From assembly GCA_030490835.1 (NCBI GenBank), contig CM059971.1, forward strand, positions 98,980,595 through 99,044,594: a DNA stretch of 64,000 nucleotides, read 5' to 3'. Both the position numbers and the translations under genes were made by a program. This document shows positions 23,503 to 35,340 of this stretch, one piece after another. The DNA is from Annona cherimola. Taxonomy: Eukaryota > Streptophyta > Magnoliopsida > Magnoliales > Annonaceae. The notes beneath the pieces were generated by a model. That model was given only the letters and a program-made list of their open reading frames with translations. It ran no database searches and had not been told where the DNA came from. Position 1 is the first letter of the stretch. Every line of letters starts with the position of its first letter.

Positions 23503-26302
23503 ATGCTAGGGCAAGGGATTCCGGACCAGAAGTTCCTACGGCCGTCCGCCACTGCACGAGACGACAGCCCGGACTCCGTCGTAGTCTCCTCCACGCGCGA
23601 GTCATCCAACTTCAGTAGTCTCTTCTCCTCCGCCTCTGGAAGCGTCGTCGATCGCTGCTCCTTCGGATCCGACGTCCAGGATCCAGACTCCCTCCTCTCC
23701 GAGCTCTCCAAGGTAAACTATACATCCCAACCCGTTCATGTACCTGATGTGAGAATTGGTGGCCTCAACAACAGCCGTTTGATCTTTGTCCCAGCATCTG
23801 TCAGCGCGCGATCTCCACCGCGAATCTTCGTGCGGTCCAGATCTTCCCGCCGTACCTAAGAGCAGTAACAGCTACCCTTTCAAGGATAGAGACAAATCCA
23901 CACTAGGAGATGACGACGAAAACGAAGCAGGAAATCCTGCAAAGAATTCCTTCTCGCAGGCTCTTAAAGGTTCGAAATTGCTAACGCTCCGCCTGACTTC
24001 TTTCTCTCCGCTCTCACCTTTTCGTTTGCAACTCCTTCGCAGAATGCCAGAATCGTCGCATCAGATCTGAAGCCGCCCTGCCGAAGAAGCACGAGCGAAG
24101 GAGGCCGGCTTCTCTCGATTTGAACGGCGGAGCTGTTGATGCCGTTGCGTCTTCCCCTCGGTTTGGGGCAGCGGCCGCGGCGGCGGCGGCCATGAAGAAA
24201 GCCCCTGCTTCTTCGTATTCTTCATCTAGGCGGACGGGGACTTTCCCCAGCCCCGGCACGCCGAGCTACCGCTGCGCGGGTGGCGGGCCGGGGTTCCAGA
24301 AGGGTTGGAGTTCGGAACGGGTTCCTCTGCCGACGAATTGCAACCGCCGGTACGCGAATGCAATCCCATTGCCTTTCAACAACGGCCGCAGCTTGCCGTC
24401 CAAATGGGAAGATGCTGAGAAGTGGATCTTTAGTCCGGCGGACGGTGCTGGCCGGAATACCATGGTACCGCTGCCGCAACGGAGACCGAAGTCGAAGAGT
24501 GGACCATTGGGTGCGCCGGGGATGGCTTGCTATGCGTCGCCGGGGATTATGGTACCGATGTTCGATGGTGGGAGGATCGGCAGCTTTGTGGGGAGTTCTC
24601 CATTCTCTGCAGGAGTTTTGGGGGCAGATGCATTGTCAGTTCGGGGAGGCTGTGCTAGTAGTGATGCAGGCTCCTATCCACCCAACATGGAGCCTTCTAT
24701 AGCTCGATCTGTCAGTGTTCATGGATGGTCGGACTTGTTGGTTGAATCTTCGTTGCCTAGCTCGCAAGGTAGAAGAAAATATTTTTGTCATTATCTCCTC
24801 TGTTTTCTTTGATATCCATTTTTGCTTAGCTGTCAGTTTTAGTCACTGTTAGAGTCTCGTAGAAGTACCTGGCTGTAGATGTCTGTCCTGTAAATCGGCA
24901 GATTTCAGCCGCGTGGTTTGTGGCAAGAAGAATCACCATCCGTGGCTAAAGCATGATTTTGTACTAATCCTGTTTGGGAATCTGCTACGCAATGTCTATT
25001 TCATGTTAGTTGTCATGCTGTGCATGCAGGTGGTTTATTTATAATTTGAATGGTGGGCTGGCGAATTTGGTGGATAACTGCGTATATTTGATTTAGTTGT
25101 GATTTGAACTTTTCGATTGAAGCAGCAAATCAATTGATGATGGGAGAAACCATTTTAAAAGCAGCCCTTGATCACTCTTTGATTGGTCACTCACCAGTTT
25201 CAGTTGGTTATACTTGCAGATGAGAAACCGGATGGCACCAAGGATGCTGGCGCCATGATTTCAACTGTTGTTTCTAGAAGAGACATGGCAACACAGATGA
25301 GCCCCGAGAGCAGTACCCATTCCTCCCCCAACAAGAGACCGTCGATAGTTGGTCCTCCTCCATTGGTCCTTCCCATCGAGGAGATACAGAAGAATCATTC
25401 TCAAAAAATAGAAGTTAGGGATGTGCAGATAGATGATCGTGTCACTATGACTAGGTGGTCCAAGAAAGACATCGTCCGGAGTTTCAACATGGGAAGCATT
25501 GCCGAGTGGAAGAGGAAAGCTGTGGACGCTCGATCTACATCCTGGGAAGTCGCGGAAACAGAGAAACGAATGTCAAAGTAAGCACTTATGCTATCACAGC
25601 ACCGAATGCTCAATCTTTGAATTTAGTTAATTAAAACAACATTCTAGATGGCTCCAATCAGTTGACACAGGCCTAACAATATACCTCACAAAATGGTCTG
25701 GTCATACAGTGCTCAGGACAAAAAATTGGGGTTTATACCTAGAGTAAGCTGGGTTCAGAAACTTGTAATACAAGCATCAAATCAAAACTCCCCCAATTCA
25801 AGCACACATGCAGAGTTTTTGTCTATTCTGAATTTAAAATGGATTTTAAGAGGAACCCAAGTTTACCCCGTTTTTTCCCCGCATCTTCGCAACACAGGTT
25901 CAAAAGAGAGGAGGCAAAGATCACTGCGTGGCAGAACTTGCAAAAGGCAAAGGCCGAAGCTGAGATAAGAAAATTAGAGGTGCTCTTTCAAACTCCAACA
26001 GTTTTCTGCACTCTTATGTTTAAAATAAATGATGGGGGTTTATAATATTTCTTCTAATAATTAACTGCAATTATTAATAATGAACTGCAACACAGATGAA
26101 GCTGGAGAAGATACGAACTTCTTCAATGGATAAGATCATGAAGAAGTTGAGAGCTGCTCAGAGGAAGGCCCAAGGAATGCGCAACTCAATATCTGCTAGC
26201 CAAGCACAAATAGTTGCCAAGAATTCCGAGAAGGCTCCATCCTTTCTCAAGGCTGGACAGATGGGTTCCTTGAGTGGATGCTTTACCTGCCATGCCTTCT
26301 GA
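23503..26302 (+). CDS. Remorin family protein with long N-terminal region
   Basis: Remorins are plant plasma-membrane nanodomain proteins that bind the inner leaflet through their C-terminus and act in signalling, cell-to-cell transport and plant-microbe interactions. Six exons are inferred: 23503-23712, 23795-23969, 24043-24768, 25220-25577, 25898-25979 and 26096-26302. All have GT-AG introns with compatible phases, giving 585 residues. The first 440 or so residues are Ser/Pro-rich and likely disordered, with an alanine run at about 171-178 and LPQRRPKSKSGPLGAPG near 270. Residues 390-405 read VVSRRDMATQMSPESS, a hallmark of this subgroup. The Remorin_C coiled coil covers about 450-575 (FKREEAKITAWQNLQKAKAE, KLEKIRTSSMDKIMKKLRAA). 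The protein ends MGSLSGCFTCHAF; the CFTC cysteines are candidate S-acylation sites. From memory it resembles Arabidopsis At2g02170/At1g30320. No defects were seen. Confidence 0.92.
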
Positions 26303-26760
26303 CGTCCAGGCCCACAAGCATATTCAAACTGCCGGTGAGTAATATTTCACACGGGGAATGTAGATGCTTTTCGGTAACTGTTTTAATGCAGCAAGGTGCA
26401 TTGAAGTTTCAATGCATTCCACTGCAAAACTCTATTTTTTTATTTTTTCTGAAATTTTTTTCATACAAATATTAATCTAGATGTATTTAACATGTGTATG
26501 AATTTTTATCATTTTTTTAAAAAAATATCTAAAAATCTCCAAAAATGATAAAAATCAATATACATGTTAAATATACTTACATTAACAGTTTCATGAAAAA
26601 ATTTTCAAAAAAAGAAAAAAAAATTGAATAACCCCCATGCTTTTCATGCTTTTATTATATGAGGGTTTACCTGCCATGCCTTCTGCCGACAAAGTGTATT
26701 TTGCTATTTTTCGCCCTGTGAGTAATATTTTCCAAAGGGGAACGTTGACGCTCTTCATGT
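26282..26760 (+). repeat. Direct duplication of the remorin 3' end around a foldback element
   Basis: The block at 26282-26370, which includes the last codons and stop of the remorin gene, is repeated with divergence at 26666-26755. The 20-mer TTTACCTGCCATGCCTTCTG is exact in both, and GTGAGTAATATTT recurs in both. Between them lies an AT-rich foldback at 26447-26610 whose arms include TAATCTAGATGTATTTAACA and its near-complement. Confidence 0.7.
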
Positions 26761-28930
26761 TTTTCCTTTTGAGGTGTTGGGGTGATATCTATTGTTAGGC
26801 CTTTAACAATACCTGCTATTGAGGCCATAGCCCTATACCGTCCTCAAAACCAAAGTGTGTGGAAAGAGACAAATGACGCTATATGGACGTAGGTCTGCAT
26901 GATTTCATTTTGTTAGATTCTGAAGACTCACCAGTCTGCCGTCATCTCAGGTTTGTAACATGCATCTGTTACAGCAAGCTAGCGCCAAGCAGTTAGTCAC
27001 TAGATCGCACCTTTCCTTGAGGGCATCTGTCCAAAGGCTATCTGATAACGCGTGGGTATCCACAGGCTTCTTATCTCCAACAAGATTTCAAGTCACAAAA
27101 AGGGTTGGTAAATAATTGACCTTTCAACAGACTATTGGGGTGCAGTTCAAGTCATTCTGTCACTGCACAAAATATAATACTAATGTTGAAGAAATAATAA
27201 TGCCAGCTGCGATCCTTTTTTTTGGGTATTCGGTTGTATGATTATTTCAAGGTGTTTACCATGCTCATGTAGTTCTATTTCAATATTCTATATAAATATG
27301 CCGGTGTTTGTATGATTTTTAGCATTTTGGTAGCAACTGGTTGGTCGAATTGAAGAACTGACTTAACAGCAGCAACTTGCGCTTCTCCGTTTGTCTGCAG
27401 GGTGCCGAGCATGGCATCTCTCTGCAGGATTTGGTTTATCGCGGATAACAATCGCGGCTCAGGCAATCACGCGAAGAATCAGGAAATAGTATTAATAATC
27501 ATACCGAAGAATGCTGGGCGGATGCAATCTATTCACATGCATGGGTCGACCAGTCATTGTCAATAGTTCGCTTAAGCCCAATTCTAGAGTTTTCGCTTCC
27601 TATTTCAAACAAATTCGGATTAGTTCGATTCGCAAAATCTCAGAGCACATTTTTTAAAAGAACTTTCTAAACATCGCATAAGATGTGGAAACTATTCAAA
27701 GATGTTGCTTCGGGATGTGTTTGCTGTTGCAATGAAAGAATACTTTATTCTTCACTCATTGATGATTGATGTGAAATTCGCTTTATTTATTGTATTTAAC
27801 ATGCAAAATAAACAAGTTTCATCAAAATTATGGCATGCATTGGATTAAATGTTCACAACTTGGATGGGATGATAATAGGATGAATTTGTGGGATGAAATT
27901 GTTGGAATGAGAAAATGGTGTATTTAGATTGAGAAGAATTGTATTGCAAATAGAAATAATTATATAAAAAGAACTAGCGTGGTATCTAAGACACCTTTTA
28001 CAAGTGAGTCATATTATCACCATACCTCAAACAGACCATAGTTGGAACCACGCCACCAGAATGCTCAGAGTATTGCATGTGCTTTGCATGTTGACTCGCG
28101 GAAATTGCAGCACACGCTTTCACCGTATAGTTCCCGAATATTTCACCATCTTAACTGGAAAGAAGACTTCCCCACCTATAATCACCTCTGCATATGAATG
28201 GGAACCAGTTATCAGCCAGACCACTACTCGGGAAGGATTAATAACTCACGAGATGTACACAATCCAAGCAGATTTGAACACCTCACGAATCTAACCCACA
28301 TGTATCCCGTGTACGATAATTTAAGCAAACAATTCGCATTGCCATCTGACGATAACTGGCTGAAAGCATGCCTGCGAATTAGGCTGATCCGAGGACGTAT
28401 ACAGACAAGGTTCACGGGTGATTGCTTGAAGTGTATATTATTTCTCTTCCAATATATGCCGAAAGACTGCTGTGGAAAACTCAGGCAAGTGGATCAATCA
28501 CAACATCCAATGTCGCTTTTAATAGTCCAGATTATGAATTGAATTGGCCTATCACCTATGGCACCGTAGTCTAGAAAAGAGCTTAAACAGAAGAATTGAC
28601 AAGGGAAGCAAGGTTGAGATGCCAGACATCTACCGGTGAGAGAGACTGAAAGAAAGAATTGGTGGACGGCTTCCAAACAGATAAAAAGGAAGAGAAATTC
28701 CGGAAGATGAGTGAGTCCTGAACTCAAGGAATGCTACCAGCCTAACAGAAACTAGTCCAGCTAGAAGGGCAGAACTATGTTAAACCATAGTCGCACCATG
28801 TTGGTAAAACCATGTTTTATAAATCAGGGGTGAAAATAGTTCAAACAAATCACACATCTTGACCATCTTTCACAATTTATCATTGAACTCAATATATGGC
28901 GTGCTTATAATCACTCCTAATCCTTGGGTT

Positions 28931-28981
<51 letters not shown>

Positions 28982-29359
28982 TTCATCTGTTCTTCCTTCC
29001 AAACTGTAATCCAGAAAGATGTTTTTTACCTTCTCAATAGAACAAAAATCTAATGATTGGACTCACAGCATAAGATGAAGCAGGCTATTTCGGCACCGTC
29101 AGCCTCCTGAAATAAAGGAACTGGCTTTCTAGAATCCTGCAATGCATCAAAAGCATTATCAAAAGAAGATATCAGAAAGAACGAAAGGCAGATAAAAAAT
29201 GACAAGTTGCCATATGTAAAAAGTCAGGCTAGATCAGTAGGAACTGACTGGCCTATCAAAGTGACAAAACAATGCTCCATTATTGGCTATTAGGACTGCC
29301 AAAGCATCAGGCCTGCTTAGAGAAAAATAAAAGTTCGAATAGAATAGTTTAAAATTTAA
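26761..29359. other. Intergenic region between remorin and the DJ-1 duplication
   Basis: No gene family was recognised. Overlapping open frames at 28004-28294 and 28198-28542 (+) have no identifiable domain. A compound microsatellite, (CT)n followed by (CA)n, lies at 28932-28980. Confidence 0.5.
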
Positions 29360-29648
29360 GTGTGTGCTTGTTTTTAAATAAAACTTTTCCTACAAAACTT
29401 TTCAATCTAAAACTTTTCACCATCCATAATTATCTAATTTTTTAATTATTTTTTCACATCTTCCTATATTATCCTACTTTTCAATCATTTCTACACAACT
29501 ATCCATATAAGTAACCTATCGATTTTAACTTTAATTTTTTTATTCCTCATCATTTCGCCTATCGTAGCACATCATTTTCTCTCATTTCAACAACTTTTAT
29601 ATTAAAAACTTTTTATTCAAAGGTTTTATCACTTCCCAAACATACCCC
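29360..29648 (+). repeat. Tourist-like MITE copy
   Basis: Starts GTGTGTGCTTG, ends CCCAAACATACCCC, with the full set of internal family blocks in order. The ends are partly eroded and no target duplication can be called. Confidence 0.75.
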
Positions 29649-30289
29649 GAATATTAATGTCTGGCCCAACAAACGAAACATCTAGGACTCAACCATCTAA
29701 TTGAGACATTGCCCAGAAAAAAAGAGTTTAAAAGTAAAAAAAATCATAATGCTTTTTCTGCTTTTTCTGCACACCTTTGTATAAAACCAAAGTAGTGAGC
29801 TAAAGTTCACCAACCACTATGACAAAATTAATGCAACCATGTTCTCCCTTACCATGGTCACACTGAAGACTAGTTATGTATCAGATGATGGGTTACACTG
29901 CTTGAATGAGCCGGTAAACAAAACAATACTTCTATGGCACAGCTCCTGTGACATTTTAAGCTATCAGATAATGCTGTGTACTGCTTCATTGTGCCATAAG
30001 ACTTCTATAACACAGTTCCTATGATCTTTGAAGTATATTCAGAAGTCAACCAGCATGAGAGAGCCATCTAGCTTCTTGAGTAGTCAAAAGCTAGGCCTTC
30101 TTCTACATTTCTGGCTCTTGCATAACCAAACAGTTTGTTCACAATGGCTAAAGCAAAATCCATCACAGATCTGAGCCCCCTGCTTGTTGTCACTCTGCAA
30201 TCAAGGACAACTCCAGCACCCTCAGCAACTTCCCCAGTGATCTTCTTAATAACAGAGGGATGTGCTGAGGCTCTTTTACCCTGTTAGCC

Positions 30290-30320
<31 letters not shown>

Positions 30321-30937
30321 ATTCACCTCAAGTTGATGGCTTAAGAATGAAAATTAACAAAATTTGAATTTTACATATACCTTGAGCAACCCTTGCTTCT
30401 GTAGAATAGCTGGAGATGAGCAGATTCCTCCATATATTCTTCCTGCTCATTCTTGTTCTTTAAGCAACTTCTTCAGTACCTTAGACTTGTGTAGTCGCTC
30501 AGATACTATGACTCCTCCCTGCAAATATTGCATGCGTGCGTGGCTTTCCAAACTTGGTAAAAGGGAGGAAAATTTTGCCTGTGGGGTGTGGCCGACAAAC
30601 CATTCCACTGGATTGAATTCTTCCTCCCTTGGATGCCTACCATCAGCATGCATCATCTAAGGCATTAAAAAGAACAATGTATTAAACACAGATGATTAGA
30701 CATGTAAAAAGAATAAAAAAAAAAACAAGAGAATGGTGGGTGTGAGAATGCTTTCAAAAATACTGGCTGCATACAAACTGTACAGAGTTAAAAACATAAA
30801 CTATTGAACCCAAATTATTACAAATTTTTATATAGAATATAGAAACAATCAAACTACAAAAGTAAACTGTGTAACTAATATCTTACACCAGATGCGACAA
30901 AAAAAAATCCTACGCAGTCAACTACCTGAGCCACTTC

Positions 30938-33900
30938 TTTTTTTTTTTTTTTTTTTTTTTTTGATGAAAAGGAAAGACCCTATCCCAACTCCCTTAGAAT
31001 ATGTAAGGGGGGAGGGATGGAGTTATCCGATAATTTTATTGCCAAAAAATTGTCTGTACAAATTTTTTCCACTATAAATTAAGATGAATTATCCCATCAA
31101 ACGTAACTATCCAAAAAAGAAAGAGAGACAAAATCAGCTAAAGAATGAGCAACCGTATTTCCTTGCCTTAACACATGGTGAACTGAGATATTGCTAAAGG
31201 AAGAGAGAATAGATTTGATCTCACCAATCACATTTCCAACCGGGGAAAGAATGGGACAATCATTCAACAGAAAGTTGAAGAGGCAAAGTGAATTAGACTC
31301 CAGTTGGAGGGTCCTGATTTGTTGCACCCAGGAGCAAACAGCGCTCCCTACTCCCGGGTGCATATACTAAATTTTTTTTTGAAATTTTTTTTATAAAACT
31401 GTTAATCTTTAAATTACCTAAAATGCCACTGATTTTCAAAAATAAAAAATAAATATCTAAAATACTCCAAAAATGGTAAAAATTTATACACATGTTAAAT
31501 ACACATAGATTAACAGTTTTATAAAAAAATAAGTGTATGCACCCGGGAGCAGGGAGCGCTGCCTGCTCCCGGGTGCAACAAATCAGGCCCCCCAGTTGGA
31601 TATGACTCAATTTTAGGTGGAGTGCCCATTTAACTCCCAGGAGAAAAGCGGTAGCCTCCATAAGTAAAGATTCCATAGTGCCCCTTCGTCTCTACCCCTT
31701 TGCAGCGATGAAAAAAGCCATCGAGTCACGAATGACAGCTGCAAACCCCAAACGCTGTTTATCCCCTTGGTTTCGGGCATCCACATTCATCTTGAAAGCA
31801 CCGTTCAGCGGTTTAGTCCATCTAGACACAAGCGGCCTATCAACCATGCCAGAATGAATAATAAATTTGGCTCTCCTGTACTGATCCAAAAAATCCACAC
31901 ACCAATCAAGAATATGAGTAAACACCGGTTGAGCTCCCTCCACTCTAAGCATATTCCGCAGGAACCACATTCTCCAATAGCAAAGAATGAATAGGTCAAG
32001 GTCATCGTTTCTGTCCTTCTGGGCAAGAGTTCTCAAAATATCTTGTACCGTGTCCCATAACGTGGAGAGTCTTGCAGCTCTCTGACAGATTGCCTTGGTA
32101 AACGCGCATTTCGTGAAAATATGGTTTGAATCCTCGACGCCATTCCTGCAAAAAAGACATAGTGGATCCACCACAATACCCCTTTTAATCAAATTCTGTT
32201 TTGTTGGCAGGACGTCCTTGAACAGCCTCCACCCAAAAATGAGGACTTTGCTTGGTAGCTTGGTCCTCCAAATAGCCCTGTAAATGTCAGAGTTAGAGGA
32301 ATTATTAGATATGCCACTCAGGATCCTCTCCTCAGCTGTTTGTGGAAGAGGAATAAGGTTAATTGCTTGCCAGCCTATATCACCCACAACAGCCACAATG
32401 AGATCCTTGTTCCATGTCCCGGTTCCTTGGTTGATGAAATGACTAACCATCACATTATCTTGCATCAAGGACGGTGGAGGGCCAGCCCTGGTCAGCCTGG
32501 TGTCGAGCCACAGATCCTTAAACAACTGCACCCGCTCGCCATTTCCAATACGCCATTTACATCCCTAATGCACCACATCTCTAGCTTTCAGAATACTTCT
32601 CCATGTGAACGAATCCGAGGATTTGGCCTGACACTTCCATATATCTCCATGCAGAAAATATCTTGCTTTAAGAACCTCATGACATAAAGATTTGGTGAGA
32701 GTTGACAACCTCAATACCTGTTTGGCAAGAAGAGCATAGTTAAAAGTATAAATGTCCCTGAATCCAAGCCCACCCATGAGCTTTGACTTACACATTTTTC
32801 CAAGCAACCCAACTCATCTTGAGCTTGTTTTCCGTCTCACCCCACCAGAACCTGCTTAAAAGCTCATTGATTTCATTACAGAAAGATTTAGGGAGCAAGA
32901 AGATACTCATAGTGTATGTTGGAATGGCTTGGGCAACCGCTTTGATTAAAGTCTCCTTTCCTCCCCAAGATAGTAACCGATCCTTCCAACCTTGAACTTT
33001 TTGCCATATTCGCTCTTTTAGACCTTCAAACATGCCTTTTTTGGACCTACCCAGCCATGCTGGAAGTCCAAGGTAATTATGGAACTCTCGGTCCATGAAT
33101 CCTAGAAGTTGAGTAATCTACCCACGTCGGTTGCCCCTATGTTGGAGCTAAAAAATACCGATGTTTTATCAACATTTACCACCTATCCAGAAGAATCAAA
33201 GTATTGTTGAAGGATGGTCATGAAATTTCTGATATCTTGATGCGCAGCCCGAATAAAAATGAGAGCATCATCCGCAAAGAGTAAGTGGGTGAGGGACGAC
33301 CCATGAGGATTTATTTTAATACCATGAATGCTTCCATCGGCTATTGCATTTGATATTAAGGCAGAAAGGCCCTCAGCACACAGAATGAAAAGGTAAGGGG
33401 AGAGCGGATCTCCTTGTCGTAATCCTCTCTGTGGTTGAAAATACCTAGTTTTGAAGCCATTGACATTTACATGGTACGTCACTAATTTTATACAGTTCAT
33501 AATCCAATTTATCCATACCAGACTGAAATTCATAGCAACCATGATCTTCTGAAGGAACACCCATTCCACTTGGTCATAGGCCTTAGACATATCCAGCTTT
33601 ATGGCCACATCTTGCTTCTTACCCTTCTTTCTTCTACAAAGAGAGTGAATGGCTTCGTAAGCGACAAACATATTGTCAGTGATGAGCCAACCCGGAGCAA
33701 AAGCACTTTGTTGCTCACTTATGACATCATGAAGGCATAGTTTCAGTCTATTCGCAAGGACTTTGGCAAGAATCTTATATGCAACATTGCAGAGGCTAAT
33801 AGGGCGAAACTAAGTCAGTGTTTGAGCTCCAACTTTTTTTGGAATCAAAACAAGAGTGGTTGAATTCATATACCAAAGTTGTCTAAATTGTTGTGCTGAA

Positions 33901-35340
33901 TCAGACTCCTCCATAAAAGCTTTGCACAATAGGAATACATCATTACCAACCGTCTGCCAATGTTTCTGGTAGAAGCTAGCTGGCATTCCATCCGGTCCTG
34001 GAGCCTTTGTTGGGTTCATGACTTTTAAAGCTTTCACCACTTCTTCAAATTCGAGGGGCTTGACCATTAGCTGTTTTTGATTTTCTATTAGTTTTTTGCT
34101 TATAAGAGTTATGACCTGATCGACTTCAGTGGGACCTGATGATGAGTAGACGCCTGAGAAGTGTGCAACCACTAACTTCAGCAGTTTATCTTGATCCTGG
34201 ACCCAACAACCATTTGCGTCACGAAGGGCTTCAATGGAGTTTGATCGGCGCCGATTAGATGCAATTAGATGGAAGAAAGCCGTGTTTTTGTCCCCTTCCA
34301 GTAGCCAATAGGTCTTTGCTCGCTGCTTCCATAATTCCTCTTCATCTTCCACGAGGAGGTTTATCTTGTATTTTATTTCCTTCACCTCTTCATCTCTTTG
34401 GTCGGAGGGGCACTGCGCAGAAAGAGATGCTAACTCACGCTGTTTCTGCTGAATGGCGTGCCTGAGGTTGCCCCGCCGTTGTCGATTCCAATTAGATAGC
34501 TCAATACTACATTTCTTTATCTTCCACCCAAAGAAACCAGTAGTCATAGCACCCATATTTGGTTGGGAAAGCCAAACATGGTCAACAATGCGATGAGCCT
34601 CCTTATCTCTAGCCTAGAAAAGCTCATATCTAAACTTGCGTGTGGCCTTTTGTTGCTTTTCTTTGTGTCCAGGGCTATCATGATAGGGCAGTGATCAGAG
34701 GTGGCCACAGCTAGATGGAATAACTTCGCAAAAGGGAATAGATTTAACCAGCTGGGGGTAGAGAGGCCCCTATCCAGTCAAGCTTCCACTCGTTGATGAC
34801 CACTTCTGTTGTTTCTCCAAGTCATGGGCGGGCCCACATATCCCAGATCCAGCAAGTTGCAGTTGTCCATCACATTGCAGAACATGTATATCTGTGCCTG
34901 GGGTTGAATTCTCTGACTTAAGTATTCTGTAGGTCTCGTCACTTCATTAAAATCTCTCATAACCAACCAAGGGATTTTGGACTGTACTTTCAACTGATTT
35001 AGAATATGCCAACTCTGCGCTCTACAGTGTGTGTGAGGATGGCCGTAGAAACCAGTAAACCTCCAACCTTGCACAACAACATCAATATGGTAAAAAGAAA
35101 AGCTCTAGATTATAACAGGAAGGTCATTATTCCAAAGGAGTGCCAAACCGCCCCTTCTTGCCAAAGAGTCCACAGGAAAACAACAATCAAATTTTAATTT
35201 GCACCTAATCCCCTCCATCTCCTTTGTCGAGCATTTTGTCTCACTGAGGAAGACCAAAATGGGAACTTTTTTCCTGACCAAGTCAAGAAGGCAGCGAATT
35301 GCACGTGGGTTCCCAAGCCCACGGCAATTCCAAGCTATAA
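30938..35340 (-). mobile_element. L1-type LINE inserted in DJ-1 copy A
   Basis: The 3' poly(A) appears as a T-run starting at 30938. The element is flanked by a 10-bp duplication GAGCCACTTC (30928-30937 and 35341-35350). Domains in order on the minus strand: AP-endonuclease start (IAWNCRGLGNPRA near 35340, FLSETKC; WLVMRDFNE near 34960); reverse transcriptase (KAPGPDGMPASFYQKHW near 34000, DMSKAYDQVEWVFLQKI, QGDPLSPYLFILCAEGL, LLFADDALIF near 33270); zf-RVT (CLFCRNGVEDSNHIFTKC near 32140); RNase H (FKMNVDARNQGDK near 31790; VHHVLRQGNTVAHSLADF near 31140). ORF1 is absent, so the copy is 5'-truncated at the start of ORF2. Several in-frame stops make it inactive. The paralogous site near 41770 is empty. 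Confidence 0.93.
31309..31591. mobile_element. MULE-type MITE inserted in the LINE RNase H region
   Basis: 283 bp flanked by a perfect 9-bp duplication CCAGTTGGA (31300-31308 and 31592-31600). Terminal inverted repeats of more than 50 bp begin GGG(T/G)CCTGATTTGTTGCACCC and include CAGCGCTCCCT and CTCCCGGGTGCATA. A 9-bp duplication points to the Mutator superfamily. The AT-rich core (AAAATACTCCAAAAATGGTA, ATTAACAGTTTTATAAAA) is shared with the hairpin at 38240-38510. It separates the LINE's RNase H coding sequence into two parts. Confidence 0.88.

Noticed and set aside
23322..23711. 129-codon minus-strand frame over the remorin start
   Set aside because: Antisense shadow of remorin exon 1 and its leader. 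The plus strand has a family match and consistent splicing.
24120..24812. Open frame of 230 codons as a stand-alone gene
   Set aside because: It is remorin exon 3 (24043-24768) read beyond its donor; it has no ATG at its start and joins exons on both sides in phase.
25126..25219. Possible extra remorin exon between exons 3 and 4
   Set aside because: An AG lies at about 25125 and the frame is partly open, but reading on into exon 4 meets TGA. Splicing at 25219/25220 gives the conserved remorin sequence directly.
31692..32531. 279-codon minus-strand frame as a host gene
   Set aside because: The zf-RVT motif and RNase H start, with reverse transcriptase upstream, make it part of the LINE ORF2.
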